Shown in pieces: positions 49,010 through 61,355 of a DNA stretch of 64,000 nucleotides (positions are counted from its first letter, which is position 1; every line of letters starts with the position of its first letter). Below the pieces are notes generated by a model. That model made no database searches. It was not told the DNA's origin and saw only the letters and a program-made list of their open reading frames with translations. The stretch is from Bolinopsis microptera (taxonomy: Eukaryota; Ctenophora; Tentaculata; Lobata; Bolinopsidae). The stretch is taken from positions 16,883,837 through 16,947,836 of the forward strand of contig NC_087073.1 of the NCBI RefSeq assembly GCF_026151205.1, read 5' to 3'. Both the position numbers and the translations under genes were made by a program.

Positions 49010-49409
49010 ACGTATATAAACTGGTTAATGTTTACTATAATATTGAAATATTACATTAGAATTAGATAAATAAATAGAAAGATAGAACATACCACTATAT
49101 CCAAAAATTGAAACACTGTACCGTAGCACACAACACAAAAAGTTAAACTACTGGCAAAGTGTCCTCAGAAAAATAAAAACCCTAAATATACCTAGCCTTG
49201 GTGAGACCTGCTTCGCGATTGCTATTCAGCGATGTGTGCTCCACAAGTCATCACATACCTGAGTTACAATCACGGTTGCAGTTTATTAACTCACAATTAA
49301 AAGTTCCTCGTTATTAGCCGTAATCAACAAATACACGCAACAGCCATAAATAAGAGCCATACACACATTTAAATCAAAGTAATTATGTAGATATCAAAAA
49401 CACCGAATG

Positions 49410-50309
49410 TTACACCTTAACCTTATCTACACTGAAAATCTTGCCGTCTCTAATATAATGATACTTAGTTGGCTCATCAGTGATCATTTCCTTTACTTTG
49501 ACAACAAGTTTCTGATGAGCTGCTCTCTCCTCCTTGCTTCTGTCAGGTGTGATGTACCATGTGTGGTACGCTGTACATTTAGATTTCTTCAGATTTCTTG
49601 CTCGAGCAAGAACCATTTTTACTGATTCCGCGCAAGCCAATGTCACTTTTATTGGTCTCGGTTTACCACTGCCTGAAGTTGTTTTAGTCCCGATAGAATT
49701 TGCTGCCACAACTTTAGGATCACACCCTGAGGATTCCCAAATCAATTCGATCACTTCTTCTGCCACTAAGTGTGGATCAGGGGAGTAATTCTCCGGTACA
49801 CCGTAGATAATGAAATTCTTACTACGGATGTCGTCTTCAACTACGGTTTTCACAGCTGTTTTTATACTGTTGATCGACGGAGTACTTGTAGTTGTCTCGC
49901 AGTTCTTCTTCACGATATCGCTCCACGCTGTCTTCATCTCGGTATGAACAGTTGTTTTAAAAGAGTCGAGTTGCTCCTGTTGCTGTTTAATCCGGTCTTT
50001 CTGATAGTTCAGCTGATCTGATTTAAGTTTGTCTATCGTACTGGCTGCACATTTACAAAGTTCAAGATTACTAGTCATTAGCTTAGAAAGATTTTCAACT
50101 GCAGTAGCCAAGGGATCTTTATTTACAGCCATTAATCTCGAATGATTCAGTTCTGTAACGCTTTGTGCTTTTGACATCTTCAAAATCTCATTCATCGCTG
50201 ACGATAGCTCCTTTTCAAATCTGTTCAGATGTTCGACGGAAAAATCCATTTTACAAAAGCCAAGGCGTACAGCACGACGTGTCGGTGTAACAGCAAGTTG
50301 AGATAACAC
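49410..50309 (-). CDS. LINE ORF1-type RNA-binding protein
   Basis: A 299-residue frame. A coiled-coil-prone region (KSDQLNYQKDRIKQQQEQLD) is followed by an RRM-like domain with SKNFIIYGVPENYSPDP near 164-180. A basic C-terminal domain (TWYITPDRSKEERAAHQKL) and a short end (YHYIRDGKIFSVDKVKV) complete it. This is the architecture of ORF1p-type proteins of non-LTR retrotransposons, which coat element RNA. The first in-frame Met may be at residue 21 (MDFSVEHLNRFEKE), which reads more like a natural start. It lies 1.2 kb upstream of the Tx1-like ORF2 on the same strand, but the sequence between holds MITEs and no endonuclease, so the two may not belong together. Confidence 0.8.
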   Translation of the reverse strand: MLSQLAVTPTRRAVRLGFCKMDFSVEHLNRFEKELSSAMNEILKMSKAQSVTELNHSRLMAVNKDPLATAVENLSKLMTSNLELCKCAASTIDKLKSDQLNYQKDRIKQQQEQLDSFKTTVHTEMKTAWSDIVKKNCETTTSTPSINSIKTAVKTVVEDDIRSKNFIIYGVPENYSPDPHLVAEEVIELIWESSGCDPKVVAANSIGTKTTSGSGKPRPIKVTLACAESVKMVLARARNLKKSKCTAYHTWYITPDRSKEERAAHQKLVVKVKEMITDEPTKYHYIRDGKIFSVDKVKV

Positions 50310-50368
50310 TACCGATAAGAGAGCAATTAAAATGTTGCAAAAGCTAGAATAAAAGATTGTAACTAATA

Positions 50369-50611
50369 GGCAATTCGGTAGTGCGGCAAAGCACGGTTAA
50401 CGCACGGTTAAGGCACGGTTAAAGCACAGTAAAGGCACGGTTAAGGCACAGTTAAGGCACGGTTAAGGCACGGTTAAGGCACAAGGGTTACATAAGGCAC
50501 GGTTGAGGCACATCACTTAAGGCACGGTTAACGCACGGTTAACGCACGGTTAAGGCACGGTTAACGCACAAACTTCCCGTTAACCGTGCTTTGCCACACT
50601 ACCGAATTGCC
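50369..50611. mobile_element. MITE with a GGCACGGTTAA minisatellite core
   Basis: Inverted arms of about 33 bp (GGCAATTCGGTAGTGCGGCA at left; its inverse with one change at 50580-50611) enclose about 15 imperfect copies of an 11-bp unit GGCACGGTTAA. The array therefore grew inside a mobile element. ACTAATA occurs near both ends. Confidence 0.85.
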
Positions 50612-50804
50612 CAGTTTTAAACTAATACACAATATTAATGGTAGAAGGCCTTACGGACATTTTCTGCTCGATACGCTAGGGATCTTAAATGATTAGACTG
50701 ATTTCCTCAGCTAAAATCGAAAAAAACTGATTTGTCAATATTTGAATCAAATATTGTACAAGTATCACCCGTTAAAAAATAAGCTGTGTACGATCCGTCT
50801 CAAA

Positions 50805-51003
50805 CCTTAGTTCCCAAACCTTAGTTCCCAACCCTTGATTCCCAACCCTTAGCTACCAACCCTTAGTTCCCAACCCTTAGTTCCCAACCCTTAGCTACCA
50901 ACCCTTAGTTCCCAACCCTTAGTTCCCAACCCTTAGCTACCAACCCTTAATTCCCAACCCTTAGCTACCAACCCTTGCAGTTCCCAACCCTTAGTTCCCA
51001 ACC
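50805..51003. repeat. CCCTTAGTTCCCAA 14-bp satellite
   Basis: About 14 copies in which units with GTTCCC and GCTACC recur in a pattern close to every third unit, suggesting a higher-order repeat. Confidence 0.9.
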
Positions 51004-53342
51004 CAGCTCTCCAGCTTTCTAACGTGAGAAATATTTACCGTACGTGTTGATAAGTTTAAAACTTCGTCAGCTTGGTCCCCTGGCTTGTGGAGATGTTATA
51101 AAGTTTACTTATATCCTGCAGGCTTGTCCACCAAGATTGAATTGGGCAATTAATAAGCCCGTCTATAAACGATTTGGTGCAGCTGTTATCGGTTCCGTAC
51201 GCTGAAAATGAGCATATTATGCTGTGTTTCATCATATCAGTATTGATTTATTAAACTTCTTTTCTTTTATTTCTGATCCTAATGACACGACTTCCCAATT
51301 CTTGAGAAAGGAAGATAATGAAATCTCTGCCGAGCTCAGTATGATTGCAGTTAAGAAAATGTAGTATAAAGTTCCAGACAATTGCTACAGAAGACAACCG
51401 AATAACTGTTCACGAAAAGAAGGCAAACAGAAAGTGTAAGTGAATAGTGAATAGTGATCCCTAGCATCTAGCAGGCCAAGAACAACTACTAAGGCCAAGA
51501 ACAACTACTAAGGGGATAAATCTGGGAGGTGGATGAACAAGTGGGAGCAGACATTCTAAAAGCTGAACTAAACACAATAACGTAGATTATATCCAGCTAA
51601 ATATTACATATTGACGTTGGAAAGACCAAGGTTACAAGAACATAAGTAAATAATAATTTCAACACTACTATATTATACTGTATATAACAAATAATTTGAG
51701 GAGATTCTCTCAAGATGATTTATTTGAAGAGTTCAAGAGCCTTGTAAACTGTGAATGATTCGCTTCTCCAAACAAATCCAAAGTTAAAAGTAAATAGTGT
51801 CATCAATATATGTAATTAATTTATTTAATATTGTCATGTGTCACATTCTCCTCGACAAATCGTGATTTTTCAAGTTTACTGCGACAAATTACGAATACCC
51901 TTGCTAACCAACATGCTAACAAGCACCAACATTGATTATTAAACTTGACCAGTCGCTATTAACTTAACCATATATGACATATAAAACTTGACCAGTTGCC
52001 GCCAGGACACTCCCACTAAATCGCTCGTCCAAATTAAAAAAAATTCTTGTGAAAAGGCCCTGAGGGTGTGAAAGTTCTGTGTTTTTTGGACGCTGATTCC
52101 GAATAGATTAAGAAAGTTTTCTAAAAAGATTGAAAAAATCTCATAAAAAGATAAAAAACAAAATAGAAAAGCGTACCAGCTTATATAACATTACAGGTTA
52201 CAATAATGTCAATGCATTATTTCTAAATTTCTCAGGACCCTGTTGAAACATGAAATTAGAAGTTGTTTCATTTCAATGCTAGGCAACTCGATTTCAACCG
52301 CTTCCTTATTTAAGGTGCGTGAGAAAACTAAATCAGGATGACAATCATAATACGAAACAACGAGAGCCTTTTTATACGAGTTAGGTTGTCAAGCTAAGGT
52401 AATTCTAGTTCAGCATGACATGACGTCACCTTCACCAGAGAAAATTAAGAAATTAGCCTGAACCATCAGGTTTTGAACTACATATCCTACATACTAAAAT
52501 ACTATATTAATGTTCTTTACCCATTTCATTATAAATCGTTGTTATTTAGTGCTACTTACCGTGCTCCGATATACGGATACCAGTACCAGAAATTACGATT
52601 TAAAGGGAGATTTTTCTCCAAAATTAAGTGCAAACCTCGATTTATTGAAAATATGATTTCCAATTTTTAACCGCAAATATTTATCCTCCCCCAAGAAGAC
52701 CAGCAAATTGGGGGCTTAATTGCAAAACCCTGACCTTATACCGTGCCCCAATATTATACCGATACCATGAATTCCGATTCAAAATTATTGTGAATGTGAT
52801 TTCCAATTTTTAACAGCAAACATTTATCATTCCCAAGAAGACCAGCAAATTGGGGTTGAACAAAATATAAATTGCATGCCTCTTTGAAATTTATCCAAGC
52901 CTATCACAAATGCGATTCGTGGCAAAAATGTCGATGTACCTACTATCTACCTAGCTTAAGTAAGATGCCCAGTCAAATAAGCTGAATGCCAAAACTCGTT
53001 CTAACTCTAACTAAAACAGCATCAGTTTTGATTGGGTTTTGTTTACTGGTTAATATTTACTCAGTAATAGTATAAAAGTTTAGATATGAAAGCAACCGAA
53101 AGATAAAAAACCAACCAGAAGATAAAGAACCGATAGAAACGACTGAAGTATAGTGAAATGTATTGGCTACAAGATAGGGACTACAATATCATCTAATGCA
53201 GTAAATCCACTTTATAGTGTCAGATCTCTGCATTGTTACTTAATCAACCTCGCCGTACTTCGATGTCTCAATGAGTCAGAACCTCAATGACCCATGGTTA
53301 CTACAAGTAAAGTACATAGTTCTTTAGTTCAGGTACTAAATA
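51004..53342. other. Gene-poor stretch
   Basis: A partial duplication around CCAAGAAGACCAGCAAATTGGGG (about 52690 and 52835) is the only structure noticed. No coding exon is supported. Confidence 0.4.
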
Positions 53343-53505
53343 GGGCAATTTGGTAATCTAGCTAGGCACACTTGGGGCACACTTGGGGCACACTTGGGGC
53401 ACAAAATTGTATTTTCTGGGGCACACTTGGGGCACACTTGGGGCACAGTTGGGGCACAGTTGGGGCAAAAAGTTACTTGGGGCACACTTGGGGCAAATAG
53501 TTCCC
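53343..53505. repeat. GGCACACTTGG 11-bp satellite
   Basis: It begins GGGCAATTTGGTA, close to the terminal sequence of the 50.4-kb MITE, then runs about ten copies of GGGCACACTTG/GGGCACAGTTG. No matching inverted end was found, so it may be a one-ended remnant of that family. Confidence 0.75.
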
Positions 53506-53811
53506 AAACTATACAGTTGCAAAACTACGCTGAACCTGAAGTGGAAGATCTGCTTTACAGTGAGAAAGTGACTAATTGCAACACTACACGACGCTCTGGT
53601 TGCACGCTAGTTAATAACCTGAACAAGAAGTAGGAGCTGTATTTGCTGAACAGCTAATCTCCCTGATGAGTACTCAGATGAGCTCACACTTGAAGGGAGG
53701 TCCAGTTTTTCGAGGATACAGATTTTTATCTGCCAGGAACTGGTTCAAATGACAGTTTTTGCAACGTCCCAAAAAAGGAAATAACAACATGGTTCTCATC
53801 ATAGATGATAC

Positions 53812-54645
53812 GTACGAACTCTACGAACTCCTCAGTGACAACGAACTCTACGAACTCATCAACCCAAAATTACGAACTCTTGAGGAGTTCGTTTTGTACA
53901 ACTTACGTAAAATGAAATTAAACAGAAATTGTATTTACAATTCAGCCAATTCAACACATAACATACGATTGTAAAACAACTAAATATATTGGTACTCGAA
54001 ACTTCTACCACGCGTCGCGTGTACACTGTACATTTCACAGTACAAGGACTGGTCGATCGACTGAAACATTCTGGCGCCAATAGTTTGCGCGCGCACGTTC
54101 CCTGGACACGTACTGTTGCAGAAAACTTCAACTTGTACTTCTGGCGTTGCGTTTCGTTTTCTTCTGCTGTAAACAGCTGTGATCACACCGAATGTACATT
54201 GTACATTCAGTGTTCATGTATGATGTATACATTTTATTTTGCCATGTACAGCAGACTGAACTATTTGAAATTGAAGTGCACTGTGTATAGACTTATAGGT
54301 ATAGTTGATGATTCAAATGTCATTGTAGGTACAACTTTCAGCAGTAAAGTAGACAGTGTACAGTACTACAGTAAAGTTGATATAATAATGTACAGTTTAT
54401 AGTTATCTGTATGCATAGTTTGGTACGTGATAACGCCTGCCAAGATCGTACAGTTGTATTCTTTATTTTTACCCCAATAAATATCTGAGATCATGCGAGA
54501 AATCCTGAGCTGATTACTTTTTTAAAAAAACATTTTCCATGTTTTTTTTGAAAAATTGACTAACGAACTCCAACGAACTCTAACGAACTCCAAATTTTGA
54601 ACGAACTCCACGAACTCTACGCCAAAAATCAACGAACTCCGCATC
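53812..54645. repeat. Two clusters of ACGAACTC motifs bracketing about 0.65 kb
   Basis: Clusters at 53812-53890 and 54562-54645 contain ACGAACTCTACGAACTCC-type runs. The first also contains an inverted GAGGAGTTCGT. The interval is rich in TGTACA/GTACATTGTACA motifs. Both clusters have the same orientation. Confidence 0.6.
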
Positions 54646-56611
54646 TATGGTTCTCATCTCCTTTTTTGGTTCCGACAGGACCGTTGATTAAGATAATAAG
54701 AACCATTTTAAAAATCGTGACGTTAGCAAAACTAGCTGCGGAGGGGTTTCGAAACATTTTGATTTGTACACAATACCTAATCAATATCTGTGACAAGAGT
54801 ACAAGTGTACACTGTACAGTGGCTGACAGAGGGGGAGTCTAGAATGGCAGAAATTTGGCTGACGTAATATGTGAACCATCCTTAACTAACTTAAGGTCGC
54901 TGTCCGGACTCTTATAGGGCGTGAGATTCTAGGGTTGCATGCTTTAACCTGAACAACCAGTATAATCTTCTAGACCCTGAACATTAGAAACATTTTTAAA
55001 AGTTCGTTTGTTGATAATACAAACTAAGAATATTTTAAATTCTTGTCATTTAACTTCCGTTTTAGGATAATTTGACAAATAAAACGTTATTTTGAAGATA
55101 AAGTTTAAGTTAAAAAATTAGAAAGTTTTTGCAGCCTCAATATTTTGCCCTCAATTAGCAAAGGTTCTTCTTTCCTCTCATCGGATTCTGGAAGATCCAA
55201 TCTGAAGAATCGATTTAACACATTCACAATTTTATGTCATGCTTGGAAGCCATCAATATTATATCCTTATATTCATTATTCATTGCAAAACGTAAATGAT
55301 TCATTTGCCCTCGACTATAAAATGCTCCAAAAATATTATGGTTAGAAATTCAATAAGTTTAACAATATATTATACAGGTGTGTGAAATATTACATGCCTA
55401 TCTCAGAAGTTCTTTCCGTGACAATTTGCCTGATTTCCTTATGATCAGGGTTTTGATGAATGCAGCCCTGGATGACTGCAGCTGAGATGACTGTAGCCGG
55501 GATGACTGCAGCCTGGATGACTGCAGCCGGGCTGAGTTTGGATGTTCCTCAAGCTGTCATTATCCAACGGATAATATCCATGGTGATTTTGATTCGATTT
55601 TGGAATTGACTCTGATTTTCCACCAAGAATTCAGTTAAGTTGACATACCCAAGACAGTGGACATGACTTCTGTCGGGTTGATGCAGCAAGGTCCTACAGT
55701 CTGTACTGAATTATTGCATTGCAAAAAAAGTGCCTAAGCATGCAATCAGAAGCCATGTTTTGGTTACTTCAAGTAGAAACGTGTTTAATGTTTCTGAAAG
55801 TATTGCAATAGATTTCTGATCCATCCTAGGTTCAATATTGTGAAACAAGCCCTGTTGAAGGAGACTAATGAATGAAATTAATCATCCAGTACTGGCCATC
55901 AACACCGGAGTTAAGTTAATTTCACAACAGGGCTCGTTGAACACAACGCTAAGCAGTTGAGATTAAGAGAGAATGAAGACCTTGGGATCTGCTGCAGAGG
56001 GTTAAGAAAATGGAACCTGTTAAACTTGTGAACCTGGCGGAGTGTTAGGCACAGGTTGCCGCCATGCCACAGATACACTGCAATATCTACATACCAGGCC
56101 TCTCGAGGGAAACTCTATAAAAACATCAGGTTTTATTCTGCTCTGTGGAATCAAGCGGGAAAAGAACATTAGGGCGAAGGACACAAGCTTAGCTCGAAGA
56201 ATTGGATCTACTCACGTGTAAATTTGAAACAAAACATACTGATGTGACAAATAATCTACCAGATTAAAACGAGCCAAAGATTAAGATATTTTCCTTAAAT
56301 ATCTCATTTAACTCAGCAACTGGGTTTATTGTTTGGTAACCTGCTTAGACCAATCAAACACTGCCTAGATGTTCATATATGACAAACTTGATCTTCAGAA
56401 CATCTTACTAGTGGCTGACACTACGGTTACCCAGGTTTAGATCAAGGGCAGTACGTACCAGGACTTTACTTTGGGTAGAATAATGTCACTGAGATGTGTT
56501 CACTTAATTTCAAACCATTAATTTGTAAACTGCTGAATACTTAAATAGACATGCCGAGTGCTGATAATAATAAAGTTATCACTTATTACGTAAGCCAGTT
56601 GTTAGTCATTA
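54646..56611. other. Gene-poor stretch
   Basis: Includes the small GATGACTGCAGCC satellite described separately. The reverse-transcriptase part of the following Penelope-like element should lie here if present, but I see no such frame. Confidence 0.4.
55455..55535. repeat. GATGACTGCAGCCGG minisatellite
   Basis: About five imperfect copies of a 15-16 bp unit built on GGATGACTGCAGCC. Confidence 0.8.
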
Positions 56612-57331
56612 ATGATTAATTTGACGTTATTCATCTCCAGTTATGGAAGTGACAATGACTTGGTGAATGTTGTCCAGAAATACGAAGGTCACTTGAGACG
56701 AACTCGTAGTTTTAGTGAAAGTGAGAGTCAGCAAGCCACAAACTCCACCACAGCACCGAAAGGAAAAAATAAACTGTTTCAGTTTGTGAAGAAAACGGGA
56801 TCTAAGCTTAGATCTCGCCTCGTTACATCTAAACAGCTTGCCTTAGGTGCTAAACATGGTAAAACTGAACCCTGTCACAGAAGAAACTGCAAGTGTTGTA
56901 AAATGATCATGAATAAGGACTCCATCACATCAAATGGCAAAAAGATCAAATCAGCCCCTGGTTGTTGCAAGACCTATAACATCATCTATCTTGTACAGTG
57001 TTCGATTTGTAAGAAAAACTATGTGGGTAGGACTATTAATAGCTTGCATAAAAGGATGGACGGACACAGGTCCAAATTTTATGAAATCGTTGATGGTAGA
57101 GCATTTGATATTACTAGTGATGAGTATAGCCTAGGAGTTCACTTGATTGACCACGGTTTAGGAGTACATACAGATTTTAATGAAACTTTTAGAACTTTTA
57201 TTTTAGAGAATTGCAGTCCCAGTACACTTGAAGTAAAAGAAAATAACTACATACATTTGCTTAATTCTCTTAGACCTTTTGGCCTTAATACTGTCAATCC
57301 CTTTGGATTACCTATATTCCATAAACCTTAA
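56612..57331 (+). CDS. GIY-YIG endonuclease part of a Penelope-like element
   Basis: A 239-residue frame. Its first part (KTGSKLRSRLVTSKQLALG) resembles the end of a Penelope reverse transcriptase. A Cys cluster follows (CHRRNCKCCKM, residues about 90-100). Then comes the GIY-YIG core: YNIIYLVQCSICKKNYVGRT, where IIYLV stands for GIY and YVGRT for YIG, with the downstream Arg and His (SLHKRMDGHRSKF) and a conserved Glu (LEVKENNYI). Penelope-like elements use this nuclease for target-primed insertion. The polymerase is missing upstream, so the copy is 5'-truncated. The first 14 or so residues may be flanking sequence. ATTAATTTGACGT-type direct repeats flank the region. Confidence 0.85.
   Translation: MINLTLFISSYGSDNDLVNVVQKYEGHLRRTRSFSESESQQATNSTTAPKGKNKLFQFVKKTGSKLRSRLVTSKQLALGAKHGKTEPCHRRNCKCCKMIMNKDSITSNGKKIKSAPGCCKTYNIIYLVQCSICKKNYVGRTINSLHKRMDGHRSKFYEIVDGRAFDITSDEYSLGVHLIDHGLGVHTDFNETFRTFILENCSPSTLEVKENNYIHLLNSLRPFGLNTVNPFGLPIFHKP
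56615..56634. repeat. 20-bp direct repeat, upstream copy
   Basis: ATTAATTTGACGTTATTCAT recurs with one change at 57545-57564, bracketing the GIY-YIG frame. It could be part of a terminal repeat or a target duplication of the Penelope-like insertion. Confidence 0.5.
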
Positions 57332-60052
57332 TATGATCTTTTTAACTTTTTCGGATTCTTAATTTTGTAACGGTTTGAGTTTCACTAACCTTTTAACATT
57401 TTTTAGGTTCAATGTCACTGGAGATGACTACAATCGAAATATATTTGGCAAGAATCTGAATGTTTTCAGTGTTGAAAGTTTAGTTTCTTAAATCCTGGAG
57501 TAGTCATTCGTGTCCCTGATATTTGGGTTAATTCTAACTCTCCTATTAATTTGACGTTTTTCATTACAATCATATGATTATACCGTGGCATTGAACTGTA
57601 TTAATTGGTGTCACCAAGGTGTGTCCGGTTGCTTGGATTGTCCAAAGTTTAGAATGCTCCTCTGAGATAATACCATCCGTTTGAGCCTGTTTTTTGCCGG
57701 TGGTTATTAGTAACCACCGGCAGTAACTATTCCAGCGGATATTTAATTGAATATAATTGCAGGTGAATATATAGCCAGTTTACATAATAATCGTGCAATT
57801 ACAAGTACATCACAAACCTTGTAATCTGCGAATGTTGTGACAACAAGCAAGATTTGTTGGGATTTCGAAATGATTCACAATCACCAGTACTTGGCATAAC
57901 CACCGATTCTTTGATTGCACCAACCATTTCAGTGAAACAAAGTGGGGACGATTGTTGCGTCCTTCCAATTTCTAGCGAGAGTCTTGCAGAAATTTGATGG
58001 TAACCCACCGATCATATTAGCATATTGAACAATTTGATCAAAAACTTTGCTGAAACCGTATAAAAGCCTTGGATTTTATGCAGATCAAACGCAATCTTCA
58101 TCATAAAATTCATTTTCTGCAAGTGTATTGGCCAACCCACGTGCGACAGCGTGGACGCAAGGTGTGACAACAGCTCGATCACAGCAAACAATCACACTGC
58201 AGGTATAAGGCTTATAGTTATTTCTGATTGAAGCCTCGCTAATTAAACTTTGAGAAAGTCGCGCGTTATTTGAATCGCAACTTTGTCATGAATTTATAAT
58301 ACTCAAATAGCTTAGAGTTAGTATGGCAAGGTAAGAGGGTATATACAACAAATTATCTAGTTTGAATTTGATAATATTCCTCAGTATGGTAAGGTACACG
58401 ATCTCTATAGTTCGACACGTATTTAAGTTTGACCAGATTTTCTCGGATTTAAAATGTATAGTAATAATATATTTTATCTCATAATTCACGGCCATACAAC
58501 TTTTGGCCGTGCTAAGATTATAATAATACACATATTGCATATCTAAATTGAAAAAATCAGAAATGTTTCTCATGTGTGTGGTTTAGGCCTTAAAATGCTA
58601 GTATAAGTTCATTGGTGAATGATCAAGGGAACCATACCGAAATAAGACTCTAATTAATTAACAACGCTTTTTTACAACTGAAATAATTGAAATTTTTATG
58701 AACAAGTTCGTACTTGTTCTTAATTCAAATATGGTTGTGCACAAGAATTGCTTTAAATAACAGATGTTCGGGTATTTGTTATAAAAATATTATCGGATTG
58801 AAACTAGGCCATATCTTTTTAATCACTTAGCTCAAATTATATCGAGCAAGGAATAAGGATTATGATATTTGTCATCTAACATCCTTATATTAAATAACAA
58901 GTCTGGAAATTTGTTAGGATTGTGACGTCATACCAACATGTACCATAACAATTCTCATCCCTTTGTGATATCACATATAAAGACATTATATCCAGTGTAG
59001 CTGCTAAATAAGACGAGAGAAATAAGAATCTGGCCATCTTTAGACTGAAAGTGAACGAAATTGAAGAAGATGGTGTTTGTTGAGATTATATCAAACTAGC
59101 TAGAATGTTTTGTAGAAAACTGAAAAGGATCAGGAGTGATGCTGAGGTCACTAAGCATCTATGGAAATGTTTATTGGATAGTGAAACAACAGCCTAGCCT
59201 AGTCTCTTTGCTCCCCATATTATTATTATTTTTGTTTTATTAATTTTTTTATCTACCTTCCTATACTTTCAACATCATATCACACTTCACCCGCACACCT
59301 TCTCACACATTAATGACCATATCAGACCTGTATCTAATGTATCTGGAATTTGACGTATTGAAATACCAATTTTGACTATATATCTACAGTTATTCACCAT
59401 GGATTTGTTTGTTATTAAATAGTTTTTCATAAATTTTTGGATTTAGATTGATTCGATGTAATGGGTCCAAGTTACTGCGGACATAGTTCACTATGTGTTT
59501 ACCGTGTTTGGGTGCCCATAATATTTTACAGATGGGGGCGATATTTTGAACGATTCTATTTTATATTCATCTATTGCTGTACTCTGTAAAATTTGAAAAG
59601 TATTTAATAAAAATGCTGAAAATACAGTGATCAGTCCATGAAGATAGAATCGAACTTTTCTGATGCAGTAGCTACTCAATCAAGTATTGACAAACTACGG
59701 AAAAATACAGAAACGTTATGATTTTAAAGCTGTCTATATAAGCTCTGATCGCTCGTAAAGCTATAAGAGGTAAAGAGGGGCAAGGCAAGAATTTATTATT
59801 GACAAAATATGCAAATTATTTTAAATAATTGCCCTTCGAAAATTGTGAGCATATTTGCTTTAGTACATATGAAGCCTTTTTGGGTCAGTAATTATGTAAA
59901 ATAGTTGTTAAGAAAGTTGTTGGAATTCCCAAGATCATTCGTTCACATCGTCGTAATTTCAACAAGTATTGTGCTGTTTTGTCACGGTCTTGTCTCTAGA
60001 AAGTGTGCGTGACTCATCGATTGAAGTATTGTTCTAAAACAGTTAATTGATA
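57332..60052. other. 3' flank of Penelope-like element and gene-poor DNA
   Basis: The first few hundred bases are probably the element's 3' end. Beyond that, no exon or repeat is recognised. GCCGGTGGTTATTAGTAACCACCGGC at about 57693-57720 is a short hairpin. Confidence 0.4.
57545..57564. repeat. 20-bp direct repeat, downstream copy
   Basis: Matches 56615-56634 at 19 of 20 positions. Confidence 0.5.
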
Positions 60053-60129
60053 AATAAGGTGCAATCAGCTATATTTGGCGCTCATTTGTAATACAAACAA
60101 GCGCTAAACATAGCTGATTGCACCTTATT
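60053..60129. mobile_element. 77-bp hairpin, minimal MITE
   Basis: Two 30-bp arms starting AATAAGGTGCAATCAGCTAT are inverse with two mismatches and separated by about 17 bp. It is an almost complete stem-loop in DNA or RNA. Confidence 0.75.
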
Positions 60130-61355
60130 ACAAATTATATAACATTTAGCGCTCATCAATTACAACGGAAATTTATGTAAGCCGTGTCCGTTATTAGGGG
60201 AATGTTACCTTTTATTCGAGACAGAAATTTCAATTATTAATTATCAAAAGTGGAGAAAACAGCAGTATTTAAAGGCAGCACTTTATTAAGTATCGTAATA
60301 TAGTGGTTTCGCAATATAGTGTTGTAGCAATATACAGGTCGGAAAATTTCTTTACACGTTTCTACAAAAATATTCGGAAAATGATTTTAGAAATTTTGAT
60401 CTTCAGAAACTTTTTACAAAAAGTCAGCAGGGGTCATTAGTGTCTTATTATAGCTTACTTTCTGTAAGTCTCGGCTCATGACTATCTAACTGTCGAATTA
60501 TTAGATAGAAGCTTGGCTCACTAGATCTAAGTCTCGCCATGCAAACTCTTCAGTTCAAGGCAAAATCACAGATATAATTAAGCGTAATAGAAGGGAGCAC
60601 GAAAATTTTAGACGGTCTGTTTGTCTGTAAACCGTTTACTACACGGAAGGGAGGAATTAAATTAAATCCGAATTTTAAACACAGACGAAGATAAACGGAA
60701 GATAAAGCAACAGCACATTGTTTAGGGATACAAACAGAAATGAGAGTTTAAATACAGGGCAGCATGGTTGCTGAGTTAAGCTGATCAATCAAGTGATTAT
60801 CATCGTGTCACGTGATGCAAGACCGACCAATTGCGCTCTATAAAGTACTGTTTTATGGACGGACCACGTCCTGCTTATTTGTTCATGTTTTGATTTCTAA
60901 TTCTTATCTTACATGAGCTAAAATGTGCTTGAACTAAATGTTCTGCTGATTACATGACCAAAACAGGAAACTCCATCGTACGGTAAAGTTGCCATGGCAA
61001 AACTGAGGGGTGGAGCGTTTTGCTGATATCCTCATCACTTTTTATGTTTTATTTCAATGACCAATCTCGGACAAATTAAAATTCACGGTTATGTGAGCGA
61101 ATACTGCTGCCGGACCACCGGTACTGGTAGGGTGCCATATCGTGAAACTGGGGATATGTTTTCGGGTTAATTCCCGGAACGTGTAACCAGATCAGGTTAC
61201 TGATCATGTAGACCATTTTATGTTCATTCCTAAACGGTTCCCTACCAGCGCTCAACCAGCAACAGTATTCGCTCATGCAACAAAAGAAAGTTATTTTAAT
61301 ATAGTATGGAGTATGGACTATATGGTCTGCTATAAATGAAATGGTAACACGACTC
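60130..61355. other. Gene-poor stretch
   Basis: No coding exon or repeat recognised. Confidence 0.4.

Noticed and set aside
57799..58008. 69-residue minus-strand frame
   Set aside because: Not recognisable and no supporting splice sites. It might be transposon-derived but cannot be shown.
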